Assembly: GCA_902802585.1 (NCBI GenBank)
Contig: CADCMR010000013.1
Span: forward strand, 1 to 64,000
DNA length: 64,000 bases
From: an uncultured bacterium
Lineage (GTDB): Bacteria > Verrucomicrobiota > Lentisphaeria > Victivallales > UBA1829
Direction of reading: 5' to 3'
Shown: positions 34,827-42,118 of the stretch, piece by piece
Layout: the number at the start of each line of letters is the position of its first letter
How positions within the stretch are numbered: position 1 is the first letter of the stretch
Made by a program: the position numbers and the translations under genes
Notes under the pieces: model-generated
What the model was told of the DNA's origin: nothing
The model's input: only the letters and a program-made list of their open reading frames with translations
Database searches by the model: none

Positions 34827-35154
34827 ATCACCTCCTTTCTAAAGTTAATGGGATCACCTCCTTTCTAAGAGCATCACCTCCTTTCTAAAGTTAATGGGAT
34901 CACCTCCTTTCTAAAAGAGCATCACCTCCTTTCTAAAGTTAATGGGATCACCCCCTTTCTAAAAGAGCATCACCCCCTTTCTAAAAGAGCATCACCCCCT
35001 TTCTAAGAGCATCACCCCCTTTCGCATCACCCCCTTTCTAAGAGCATCACCCCCTTTCTAAGAGCATCACCCCCTTTCTAAGAGCATCACCTCCTTTCTA
35101 AAGTTAATGGGATCACCCCCTTTCTAAACGCTAAAAGGATCACCTCCTTTCTAA
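34827..35154. repeat. Tandem array of 15 copies of the 16S rRNA 3' tail (anti-SD) sequence; SD array on the minus strand
   Basis: Fifteen 16-bp units of ATCACC(T/C)CCTTTCTAA start at 34827, 34853, 34873, 34899, 34921, 34947, 34969, 34991, 35011 (truncated to 13), 35026, 35046, 35066, 35086, 35112 and 35139. Seven units carry T at position 7 and equal the bacterial 16S 3' end; eight carry C. Spacers are AGTTAATGGG (10 bp; after units 1, 3, 5, 13), GAGC or AAGAGC (4-6 bp), GC once and one 11-bp variant. Units after the 10-bp spacer, and the last unit, are preceded by GG, extending the match to GGATCACCTCCTTTCTAA. On the minus strand each unit is AGAAAGG(A/G)GGTGAT, a full-length SD. No coding frame or CRISPR organisation. 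Confidence 0.95.
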
Positions 35155-35202
35155 AATGCTTTTTTTGTCCGGAAAAACATCGAAAACTTTTACAGTCGCT
35201 GC

Positions 35203-35231
35203 TTGCATTGTCGCCCGGACGGGTGTATTGT
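35203..35231 (+). promoter_or_regulatory. Promoter of the Sel1-repeat gene
   Basis: TTGCAT (35203-35208), 17-bp spacer, TATTGT (35226-35231). It lies downstream of the array, so the array is outside this transcript. Confidence 0.6.
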
Positions 35232-35288
35232 ATATTGCAATTTGACGAAACTTTCCATTTTTTTTGCAGCGCCAGAAAGGATCCGCCC

Positions 35289-36989
35289 ATGTCGTCACGC
35301 TCAATCCGCCTTGTTACAGCCGGGCTCGCCGCCCTCCTCCTGAGCGGGACCGCCGCGTACGGGATCACGATCCCGAAAAAAACGGACAGGTACGCTGAGA
35401 AACCGAAAACCGAGGAACCGAAAACCGAAGAACAGCAAAAGGCGGAAGAGCTGTATCTTCAGGGCAGGGAATACGACGAGGAGGACGAATCGGAAAAGGC
35501 GATGGAGTGTTTTCGTCAGGCCGCCGAACTGGGACACGACAAGGCGCAGGTCCTTCTCGCCTACACCTGTATGACGGAAGACAAAACGGACGAGGCGATC
35601 AAGTGGTATCGCAAAGCCGCCGAACAGGGAAACACCGCGGCGCCGACTCTTCTGGGGCGGATCTATTTCGAAGACGAACAGTATATGAACATGAAGGAGG
35701 CGGCGAAATGGTTCCGCATGGGAGCCGAACAGGGACAACTGGCGCAACTGCGATACGGCATCTGCTGTTTTGAGGGATACGGCGTGACGCAGGACCGCGA
35801 AGAGGCGGTGAAGTGGTTCCGCAAAGCCGCCGAACAGATTCTCCCCGACCCGGAGGCGCAGTACATGCTGGGCATCTGCTGCCGGGACGGTCTGGGCGTC
35901 GAACAGAACCGCGCGGAAGCCGTGAAGTGGTTCCGCAAAGCCGCCGATTATCCTACTCCCGACGGCGCGTACGGGCTCGGCGTCTGCTATATGGAAGGGT
36001 ACGGCGTCAAACAGGACATGAAGGAGGCGGTGAAATGGTTTCTCAAAGCCGCCGAACAGGGTCGCCCGTACGCACTGTGCGCACTGGGCGTCTGTTACAG
36101 GAACGGGCTCGGCGTGACGGAAGATCCCGCCAGGGCAAAGGATTATTTCAAAAAAGCAATGGAAGGCGGCCACAGGTATTCCCCCAAAGGGCTGCCGGAA
36201 CGCGCGGAAGATGGCGACCATGAGGCGCTGTACTGGCTGGGAGTCTGTTACGAGGAAGGCTGGGGCGTCGAACAGGACGACGCCATGGCGGTCGCATGTC
36301 TTCATGCCGCCGAACAGAACAACGACCGGGCGCAGGTCGCGCTGGCGCGGCACTATCTGAAAACCGGAGACCGGAAGGCGGCGGAACGCTGGCTCCGCAA
36401 AGCCGCGAAACGCGACAATCCGTCCGCAAAAAAACTCCTGACCGAGCTCTTTCCGGGGAAAGAAGCCGAAGAGGAAACGGACAAATCCGTTCAGGCAGCG
36501 GAAACCGGCGCTACGATCGCACATCTCCAGACTGCCCTGAAAACCGACGACGCGGAGGCGTTCGCATGGATTCGCGATACCGCCGGACAGGGCGACCCGA
36601 AAGCCCAATGTGCCCTCGGCGTCTGTTATTCGGAAGGCTATGGCACGGCAAAAGATGCCGCCGAAGCGAAACAATGGTTCGCAAAAGGGATCGACGGACT
36701 TCGCAAGGCGGCGGAAGACGGCGATCCCGAGGCGCAGACGCTGCTCGCCGGATGCTACGGCGAGGGGAACGGCGTGAAGGCGGACCAGACGCTCTCCATC
36801 ATCTGGCTGCGCAAGGCTGCGGAACAGGATTTCGCCAGGGCGCAGCTTGCGCTCGCGCTCATATATGCTACGGTGGATAAGGACAGGATGGAAGCGGACA
36901 AATGGTTCCGCAAGGCCGCGGAGAACGGAGAAGCCGACGCCGGAACGCTCATGAAACGGTTCCTCCCGGATCCCGTCGAGACGGAATAA
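35289..36989 (+). CDS. Secreted Sel1-like repeat protein
   Basis: 566 residues. A signal peptide (about 1-25, ending TAAYG) precedes a Lys/Glu-rich linker and roughly a dozen Sel1/TPR-like repeats of 36 residues, of the form EAVKWFRKAAEQG...AQYMLGICCRDGLGV. Such solenoids mediate protein contacts, here in the periplasm or outside. The start at 35289 has AGAAAGGA upstream; the in-frame ATG at 35208 lies before the promoter -10 and is excluded. The last 75 bases recur beyond the next gene. No terminator separates it from the LRR gene 64 bases on. Confidence 0.85.
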   Translation: MSSRSIRLVTAGLAALLLSGTAAYGITIPKKTDRYAEKPKTEEPKTEEQQKAEELYLQGREYDEEDESEKAMECFRQAAELGHDKAQVLLAYTCMTEDKTDEAIKWYRKAAEQGNTAAPTLLGRIYFEDEQYMNMKEAAKWFRMGAEQGQLAQLRYGICCFEGYGVTQDREEAVKWFRKAAEQILPDPEAQYMLGICCRDGLGVEQNRAEAVKWFRKAADYPTPDGAYGLGVCYMEGYGVKQDMKEAVKWFLKAAEQGRPYALCALGVCYRNGLGVTEDPARAKDYFKKAMEGGHRYSPKGLPERAEDGDHEALYWLGVCYEEGWGVEQDDAMAVACLHAAEQNNDRAQVALARHYLKTGDRKAAERWLRKAAKRDNPSAKKLLTELFPGKEAEEETDKSVQAAETGATIAHLQTALKTDDAEAFAWIRDTAGQGDPKAQCALGVCYSEGYGTAKDAAEAKQWFAKGIDGLRKAAEDGDPEAQTLLAGCYGEGNGVKADQTLSIIWLRKAAEQDFARAQLALALIYATVDKDRMEADKWFRKAAENGEADAGTLMKRFLPDPVETE

Positions 36990-36995
36990 AAGAAC
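36921..36995 (+). repeat. 75-bp direct repeat, left copy (Sel1 gene 3' end)
   Basis: Matches 39085-39159 at 71 of 75 positions. This copy is the intact 3' end of the Sel1 gene including its stop codon. The two copies bracket the LRR gene. Confidence 0.85.
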
Positions 36996-37053
36996 CGATC
37001 TTTCCGCCAATCATAATCCCCAATAAGACCATATTCCGACAAAGGAGAACACA

Positions 37054-39048
37054 ATGTCAAAAAAATCATCAGATTTTATACTCAGCTTTGATCAGAACAC
37101 TTTGCTGAAATGTAAAGAAGATGTTACACACGTCACTATCCCGGACGGCGTCAGGACAATCGGGAACAATGCATTCAGAGGATGTACCGGACTGACCTCC
37201 GTCGTCATCCCGGACGGCGTCAGGACAATCGGGAACAATGCATTCAGAGGATGTACCGGACTGACCTCCGTCGTCATCCCGGACAGCGTCAGGACAATCG
37301 GCTACGAGGCGTTCGCGGACTGTACCGGACTGACCTCCGTCGTCATCCCGGACGGCGTCAGGGTAATCTACGATGGAACATTCAAGGGTTGTTCCAGACT
37401 GACCTCCGTTGTCATTCCGGACAGCGTCATGGAAATCGGAACTGTCCATTTTTTACGTTCTCTCGGGAACCGGGTCTTTTCCTCACCCAAACAAAAATAT
37501 ATCGACAAGATGTATTATGGCGCATTCGAGGGATGTACAAGTCTGACCAGCGTAAACATCCCCAACGATGTCAGGATAATCGGCAATGAAGCATTCAGAG
37601 ACTGCAAAGCTCTGACTTCCATCGTCATCCCGGACAAAGTCAGGACAATCGGCAATGTGGCATTCGCGTTTTGTGCCGGACTGACCAGCATCGTCATCCC
37701 GGACAGCGTCAGGACAATCGGCTATGCGACCTTCTCGGACTGTACCGGACTGACCTCCGTCGTCATCCCGGACAAAGTCAAAATAATCGACGACTGTACG
37801 TTCCGGAACTGTACAAGCCTGACCTCCGTGGTTATCCCGGACAGCGTCAGAAGCATCGGATGGCGTACGTTCGAGGGTTGTGCAAGCCTGGCTTCCGTGG
37901 TAATCCCAAACAACGTCAGAAGCATCGAAGAGGGTGCGTTCATGGGCTGTACCAGCCTGACTTCCGTGGTCATCCCGGACGGCGTCAAAATAATCGGCGC
38001 AAGAGCGTTCGATGGTTGTACAAGCCTGACCTCCGTGGTTATCCCAAACAACGTTGAGGAAATCAGATGGGAAGCGTTCTATGGCTGCACCGGACTGACC
38101 AGCGTTGTTATCCCGGACAGCGTCAGGACAATCGGCTACGAGGCATTCGCGGACTGCACCGGACTGACCTCCGTCGTCATCCCGGACAGCGTCAAAATGA
38201 CCATCACCAATGTGTTCGCGGGCTGCAGCAGATTACCCCCTTTGATGGGCAAAGAAATCGTATCATGGTCAAACGCAACCGGGGACATCATCATCCCCGA
38301 TGGAGTCACAGAAATCCGCGATGGGGCATTCAAGGGCTGCACCGGAATGACCTCCGTTGTCATCCCGGACAGCGTCAACACAATCGGCAAAGAGGCGTTC
38401 AGGAAATGCACCGGACTGACCTCCGTCGTCATCCCGGACAGCGTCAGCACAATCGGCAAAGAGGCGTTCAAGGACTGTACCGGACTGACCTCCGTCGTCA
38501 TCCCGGACAGCATCAGGATTATCGCGGGCTGGGTGTTCGATGGCTGCACCAATTTGACTCGAATAGCCATCCCGGACAGCGTCAAGACAATCGAGGTTGC
38601 CGCTTTCGAGGGGTGCACAGGACTGACTTCCGTAGTCATCCCGAACGGCGTCAAAAGAATCGAATGGTATGCATTCTGGCGATGTGCAAGCCTGACCAGC
38701 ATAGTCATCCCGAACGGCATCAGGTCTATCGAGATCGGTACGTTTTCGGGCTGTACAAAAATGACCGGCGTGATCATCCCGGACAGCGTCAAGACAATCG
38801 AGGTTGCCGCCTTCGACGGGTGCACAGGACTGACTTCCGTAGTCATCCCGAACGGCGTTGAGGAAATCATGCGGCGCGCGTTCAATGAGTGCACAGGACT
38901 GACCTGTGTACTCATTCCCCAAAGCGTCAAAAGAATCGAAGGGGGTGCGTTTTACGGCTGTTCATCCCTGACCGAAGTCAAGATTCCGAAAAAGACGCAT
39001 ATTGAAGAGGATTCCTTCCCTGAAGCATGCACAATCTCTAGATATTGA
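37054..39048 (+). CDS. BspA-like leucine-rich-repeat protein
   Basis: 664 residues, almost entirely 23-residue LRR_5 (BspA/Treponema-type) repeats: consensus VVIPDSVRTIGYEAFxxCTGLTS, about 27 copies. Repeats near the N-terminus are identical at DNA level with a 69-bp period, showing recent expansion. BspA relatives are surface adhesins, but this protein has no signal peptide (it opens MSKKSSDFILSFDQNTLLKC) and no anchor, so it may be cytoplasmic or exported another way. AAAGGAG precedes the ATG. It is more AT-rich than the Sel1 gene and is flanked by copies of that gene's 3' end, which suggests insertion. Confidence 0.87.
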   Translation: MSKKSSDFILSFDQNTLLKCKEDVTHVTIPDGVRTIGNNAFRGCTGLTSVVIPDGVRTIGNNAFRGCTGLTSVVIPDSVRTIGYEAFADCTGLTSVVIPDGVRVIYDGTFKGCSRLTSVVIPDSVMEIGTVHFLRSLGNRVFSSPKQKYIDKMYYGAFEGCTSLTSVNIPNDVRIIGNEAFRDCKALTSIVIPDKVRTIGNVAFAFCAGLTSIVIPDSVRTIGYATFSDCTGLTSVVIPDKVKIIDDCTFRNCTSLTSVVIPDSVRSIGWRTFEGCASLASVVIPNNVRSIEEGAFMGCTSLTSVVIPDGVKIIGARAFDGCTSLTSVVIPNNVEEIRWEAFYGCTGLTSVVIPDSVRTIGYEAFADCTGLTSVVIPDSVKMTITNVFAGCSRLPPLMGKEIVSWSNATGDIIIPDGVTEIRDGAFKGCTGMTSVVIPDSVNTIGKEAFRKCTGLTSVVIPDSVSTIGKEAFKDCTGLTSVVIPDSIRIIAGWVFDGCTNLTRIAIPDSVKTIEVAAFEGCTGLTSVVIPNGVKRIEWYAFWRCASLTSIVIPNGIRSIEIGTFSGCTKMTGVIIPDSVKTIEVAAFDGCTGLTSVVIPNGVEEIMRRAFNECTGLTCVLIPQSVKRIEGGAFYGCSSLTEVKIPKKTHIEEDSFPEACTISRY

Positions 39049-39084
39049 TGCCACAGATCCGAGTCCATTCCACGCTCGGACGAA

Positions 39085-39159
39085 GAGAACGGGGAAGCCG
39101 ACGCCGGAACGCTCATGAAACGGTTCCTCCCGGATCCCGTCGAAGCGGAATAAAGGAAC
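39085..39159 (+). repeat. 75-bp direct repeat, right copy
   Basis: Relic of a Sel1-type gene 3' end, still containing the in-frame coding text and stop codon but no upstream gene body. Differs from 36921-36995 at four positions. Confidence 0.85.
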
Positions 39160-39324
39160 AAAACCTGTCAACTTTCAACAATTCCCGAAAGGACTGAATC
39201 CTGACCTCCCGCTTGATCCTCGAAATGATTGTTCTGTTCGTCTCTGTTTGCCTGTTTGCTTGGCGGCGTGACCATGTCCGCGGTATTATTCCGGGATGTA
39301 CGTTCATAATTATTTAGAATATCT

Positions 39325-39480
39325 ATTAATTTGATCGGAAGGTTTTTCAGCAGACAGGTACACAAGACGATGCAGGAAGATTTGAGTGTGGCTACCTGAA
39401 GGTAACCACCGAAAATCTTACCAGTTGGAATTTGCCCGGATGCGAAAAGCCACAAAAAACCAATTAATAGAAATGCCCTT
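39325..39480. repeat. Dispersed ~155-bp element, copy 2
   Basis: Second copy of the element at 10628-10783, same orientation. It ends where the DUF2442 gene ends on the other strand. Together with 39160-39324, where nothing was seen, it fills the gap after the LRR gene. Confidence 0.65.
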
Positions 39481-39917
39481 TAGCCGGAAACACGCGTTCC
39501 ACTTCGGGATGCGACGGTTTTGCGACGTTCCGTCTGTTTGCGCGGCCGTCCACCCTTCAACCCGTTGCGGCGGCTGGCGGCGGCCTTTCGTTCGGACTTC
39601 ACGGCACCGCCGACTGACCCGAGGCGGGCAAGAAGACGTTTTCTCTGCTCTTTCCACCAAATCTCATCCACAATGCTTGCTTCTTCCGGCGGGTTCTCAA
39701 TATATTTGACCTCAAGGTCAATATCGGCATCGGGCCAGTGGAGACCTTCCGCACTCGCCTGGACATTGTAAAGCTCGCCGAGAAAACAGTTGCGGAAATA
39801 CGGATAACGGTCAAAGTCGATCCGGTAAATCTTCCCGCAATGACTGACCGACATGTAGTCTTTCGTCAGTTTAACGACTTTTGCGCTCACAGGCATACCA
39901 TTGGTCGAGACACTCAT
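39480..39917 (-). CDS. DUF2442-type protein, putative antitoxin-like partner
   Basis: 145 residues. The first half is a DUF2442-like domain (MSVSHCGKIYRIDFDRYPYF; LHWPDADIDLEVKYIENPPE). The C-terminus is basic with a GLKGGRPRK tail, common in this family and resembling an AT-hook. It overlaps the upstream DUF4160 gene by 47 bases and has AAGGAG eight bases before the ATG, so the two are coupled. The DUF4160/DUF2442 pairing is widespread and has been proposed as a toxin-antitoxin-like module; that function is not proven. The last bases run into the dispersed repeat. Confidence 0.72.
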   Translation of the reverse strand: MSVSTNGMPVSAKVVKLTKDYMSVSHCGKIYRIDFDRYPYFRNCFLGELYNVQASAEGLHWPDADIDLEVKYIENPPEEASIVDEIWWKEQRKRLLARLGSVGGAVKSERKAAASRRNGLKGGRPRKQTERRKTVASRSGTRVSG

Positions 39918-40119
39918 TTCTGCGACTCCTTATTTCAGACAGGATTTTGTTTGCGGTCGAGGAGTTGATCCCGTGAATGTATTCCACCTCGACCTCCGGT
40001 TCAAGCCAGACTTTCATGGATTCTTCCGAGCCGAACTTCAGCACATGGACGTAGGGACGTTTTTCTTCATCCGAAAAACGTCCGATCCAAAAACCGAGAA
40101 AGGCGAAAAACTTAGGCAT
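39871..40119 (-). CDS. DUF4160-type protein
   Basis: 82 residues from the ATG at 40119 (two more if the ATG at 40125 is used). It has the family's compact layout: MPKFFAFLGFWIGRFSDEEK, the PYVHV segment with its His, then KVWLEPEVEVEYIHGIN and a C-terminal helix. Small, soluble and cytoplasmic. First gene of the coupled pair with the DUF2442 gene. Predicted as the effector half in proposed toxin-antitoxin-like modules, with no catalytic mechanism known. The upstream region to 40226 is AT-rich and contains a TTTTTCGAGAAAAAA palindrome. Confidence 0.7.
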   Translation of the reverse strand: MPKFFAFLGFWIGRFSDEEKRPYVHVLKFGSEESMKVWLEPEVEVEYIHGINSSTANKILSEIRSRRNECLDQWYACERKSR

Positions 40120-40226
40120 AAGCATCCATGTATGGAAAGTTTATATATTACTATAACCCTACGCTTGGGTTTTTCAAGCAGAAAAAGATTGTTTTTCCTC
40201 TTTTTCGAGAAAAAAGTCCGCAAATC

Positions 40227-40484
40227 CTATCCTTCCGCGGATTGCTTTTCCTTTTCCTCCAGATACCGGATCGCGTCGCCGACTGTTTGAAATGCCGCGG
40301 CGTCCCCGTCTGGAATTTTGAGGCGGAATTCGTCTTCGAACGCCATGATCAGCTCTTCGATGTCCATCGAATCAAGGTTCTGAAACAGCGGTCTGTCGTC
40401 GATGATCTCATCCTCGGTAACGCCCTGATGGTTCGCAACGATTCTCCGGACCCGTTCGGTGATTGTTGATTCGTGATCTGTCAT
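40227..40484 (-). CDS. Acyl carrier protein
   Basis: 85 residues, acidic, four-helix. The phosphopantetheine attachment site is Ser39 in NLDSMDIEELIMAFEDEF, with Met where acpP usually has Leu (DSL). This and the isolated position suggest a specialised carrier protein for a secondary or envelope pathway rather than the fatty-acid-synthesis AcpP, which normally sits in a fab cluster. AAAGGTACC precedes the ATG. The next gene upstream on the same strand is the triplicated membrane protein, 37 bases away, so they may be co-transcribed. Confidence 0.85.
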   Translation of the reverse strand: MTDHESTITERVRRIVANHQGVTEDEIIDDRPLFQNLDSMDIEELIMAFEDEFRLKIPDGDAAAFQTVGDAIRYLEEKEKQSAEG

Positions 40485-40521
40485 CGTCGAGGTACCTTTC
40501 TGTGCTCAAAATGACCATTTC

Positions 40522-41691
40522 TTATTTCCCGGCGGCTCTCCGCGACGCGGATTTGACAAGGCTGTACGATTTCCGGTACAGCCAGCAGAAGAGCGAACCG
40601 AACAGGACGGAGTAGAACGTGCCGACCACAAAAAGCAGGAACAATATGACCGGGAGAAGTCTTATATCAGTATAATGCTGACGAGAGACGGGAAGCAGCC
40701 ACTCTGCAGGCTGATACACATATTTTATGTACAGCGATCTCAGGCCGCCGTCATCTAAAAGACTGCAAAGAAACAGCAGAGGCTGCAGGACGATCAGGAC
40801 ACTGACGCAGCATCCCCATTTCATTTTTCCTTCAGATTCGATGCTCGGGAATGCCGAACTCTTTTTGCCCGGTCTTTCCCGGCGTTTGAACGCCGATGCC
40901 CGCCCGAGCATTCGTTTGATGAGCGGATATCCGAAAAAAACGACCGAGCCGAACAGGACGGAGAAGACCACGACCGACAGGAGAAACAGGAGCAGTACGT
41001 CGGGAGCGGGAAGGCCGAAACCGTCCACAAGCAGTCTGGCAGGAAGATAGAAATACGTCATGATCCCCGCCGCCAGGAGCGAATCCGGGGCAACGAGGCA
41101 CAGGAGGAGCAGGATCGGCTGCACGGCAGTCACGCCGATGACGCAGCGCAGCCACCGCATCCCGCGGTTTTTCGGCGGATCGGCGGCTGGTTCGGATTCG
41201 GCGGGGATCTCCAATTCATCCTGTTCTTCGACACTCTCTTCCGCCGCCGTATCCGACAGTTCTTCGCCCTCCGGGATCGCCGTACTCGTTTCGACCTGTT
41301 CGTCCCATGTTTCCGGTTCGGATTCGGACCCGGGCTTATACGGCCGCCCCTCCCCATCTGACCTCAAAAACAGGATATATCGATGTGCGAAAAAAACGAG
41401 CGAGCCGAAAACAACGGAATAGAACGCGACGGAAAACAGCAGCAGGATCCATCCGGCCGAAGCGGACATATGGATGGAATCGCTCCCGCCTATGACGATG
41501 ACCCCCGGAAGATAGAGGAATACCAGGATCACTGCCGCCAGGAGTACCTCCCCACTCCATATGCTGGCGATCGCATCCCCCGCAATCCGCACAATGAAAC
41601 ACAAAATGATCAGCAGGACCTGCACGGCAGTCACCCGGCCGACATAGTACCACCATGACCTTTCATGATTGGAATCTTTGCCGAAAAACAT
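40522..41691 (-). CDS. Membrane protein made of three homologous units
   Basis: 389 residues. Three repeats (about 13-110, 178-262, 290-380) share one plan: W/R-rich start, VTAVQPILLLLCL helix, YFYLP loop, then a helix pair ending F(Y/F)SVLFGSL. Acidic Glu/Ser-rich (115-175) and basic linkers join them. The 98-residue gene upstream (41730-42026) is a single unit of the same family, so this gene arose by internal amplification. The start at 41691 has AAGGAG upstream; the longer frame to 41868 is not supported. Inner membrane; function unknown. Confidence 0.72.
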   Translation of the reverse strand: MFFGKDSNHERSWWYYVGRVTAVQVLLIILCFIVRIAGDAIASIWSGEVLLAAVILVFLYLPGVIVIGGSDSIHMSASAGWILLLFSVAFYSVVFGSLVFFAHRYILFLRSDGEGRPYKPGSESEPETWDEQVETSTAIPEGEELSDTAAEESVEEQDELEIPAESEPAADPPKNRGMRWLRCVIGVTAVQPILLLLCLVAPDSLLAAGIMTYFYLPARLLVDGFGLPAPDVLLLFLLSVVVFSVLFGSVVFFGYPLIKRMLGRASAFKRRERPGKKSSAFPSIESEGKMKWGCCVSVLIVLQPLLFLCSLLDDGGLRSLYIKYVYQPAEWLLPVSRQHYTDIRLLPVILFLLFVVGTFYSVLFGSLFCWLYRKSYSLVKSASRRAAGK

Positions 41692-41729
41692 CGAACTCTC
41701 TCTCCTTGTTCTCCCCGGAGTTTTTTCCC

Positions 41730-42026
41730 TCAATAATCTTTCTCTTTCAGCCAGCACACGAAATAAATGATCGAGCCGAGAACGAAGGAGTAAAGCGCGA
41801 TGAAAACTGGCAGCAGGATAAAAAGAATCGGGAGAGAAGCAGGATTCTGAAATGCAAACACAATACACGGGAAATAGAGAATCATCAGGATGATCATAAA
41901 GTCAGTCGTCCGGAATATGAGGGACAGGAGGATCAGGATCGGCTGCACGGCCGCCGCGATGAAGACGCAACGCCACCACAGATGTTTATCGTCCGACGGA
42001 TCGCCGGCAGGGGATACGATTGGCAT
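41730..42026 (-). CDS. Small membrane protein, single unit of the same family
   Basis: 98 residues with three hydrophobic helices. It matches each unit of the downstream protein: WWRCVFIAAAVQPILILLSL, then YFPC, then FILLPVFIALYSFVLGSIIY. It lies 38 bases upstream of the triplicated gene on the same strand and probably shares its transcript, with the acyl carrier gene at the end. No signal peptide beyond the first helix. Unknown function. Confidence 0.68.
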   Translation of the reverse strand: MPIVSPAGDPSDDKHLWWRCVFIAAAVQPILILLSLIFRTTDFMIILMILYFPCIVFAFQNPASLPILFILLPVFIALYSFVLGSIIYFVCWLKEKDY

Positions 42027-42118
42027 TTTTGTTCTCCTCGGATAAGGGGTTCCCAGAAATAGGTCTTATAGGCCCTATAGGTCCTATATGACTTATTCTC
42101 AGCAGCTTGTACGACTGT

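Noticed and set aside
34827-35154. CRISPR array
   Set aside because: Repeats are 16 bp and spacers only 2-11 bp and themselves repeated. There are no unique ~30-bp spacers and no cas genes.
34827-35154. 16S rRNA gene fragment
   Set aside because: Only the last ~18 nt of 16S are present, many times over. No other 16S segment or tRNA/23S sequence is adjacent.
35087-35368. Minus-strand open frame across the array end and the Sel1 gene start
   Set aside because: It is the chance translation of the SD-like repeat and the antisense of a signal peptide; the coding strand is the other one.
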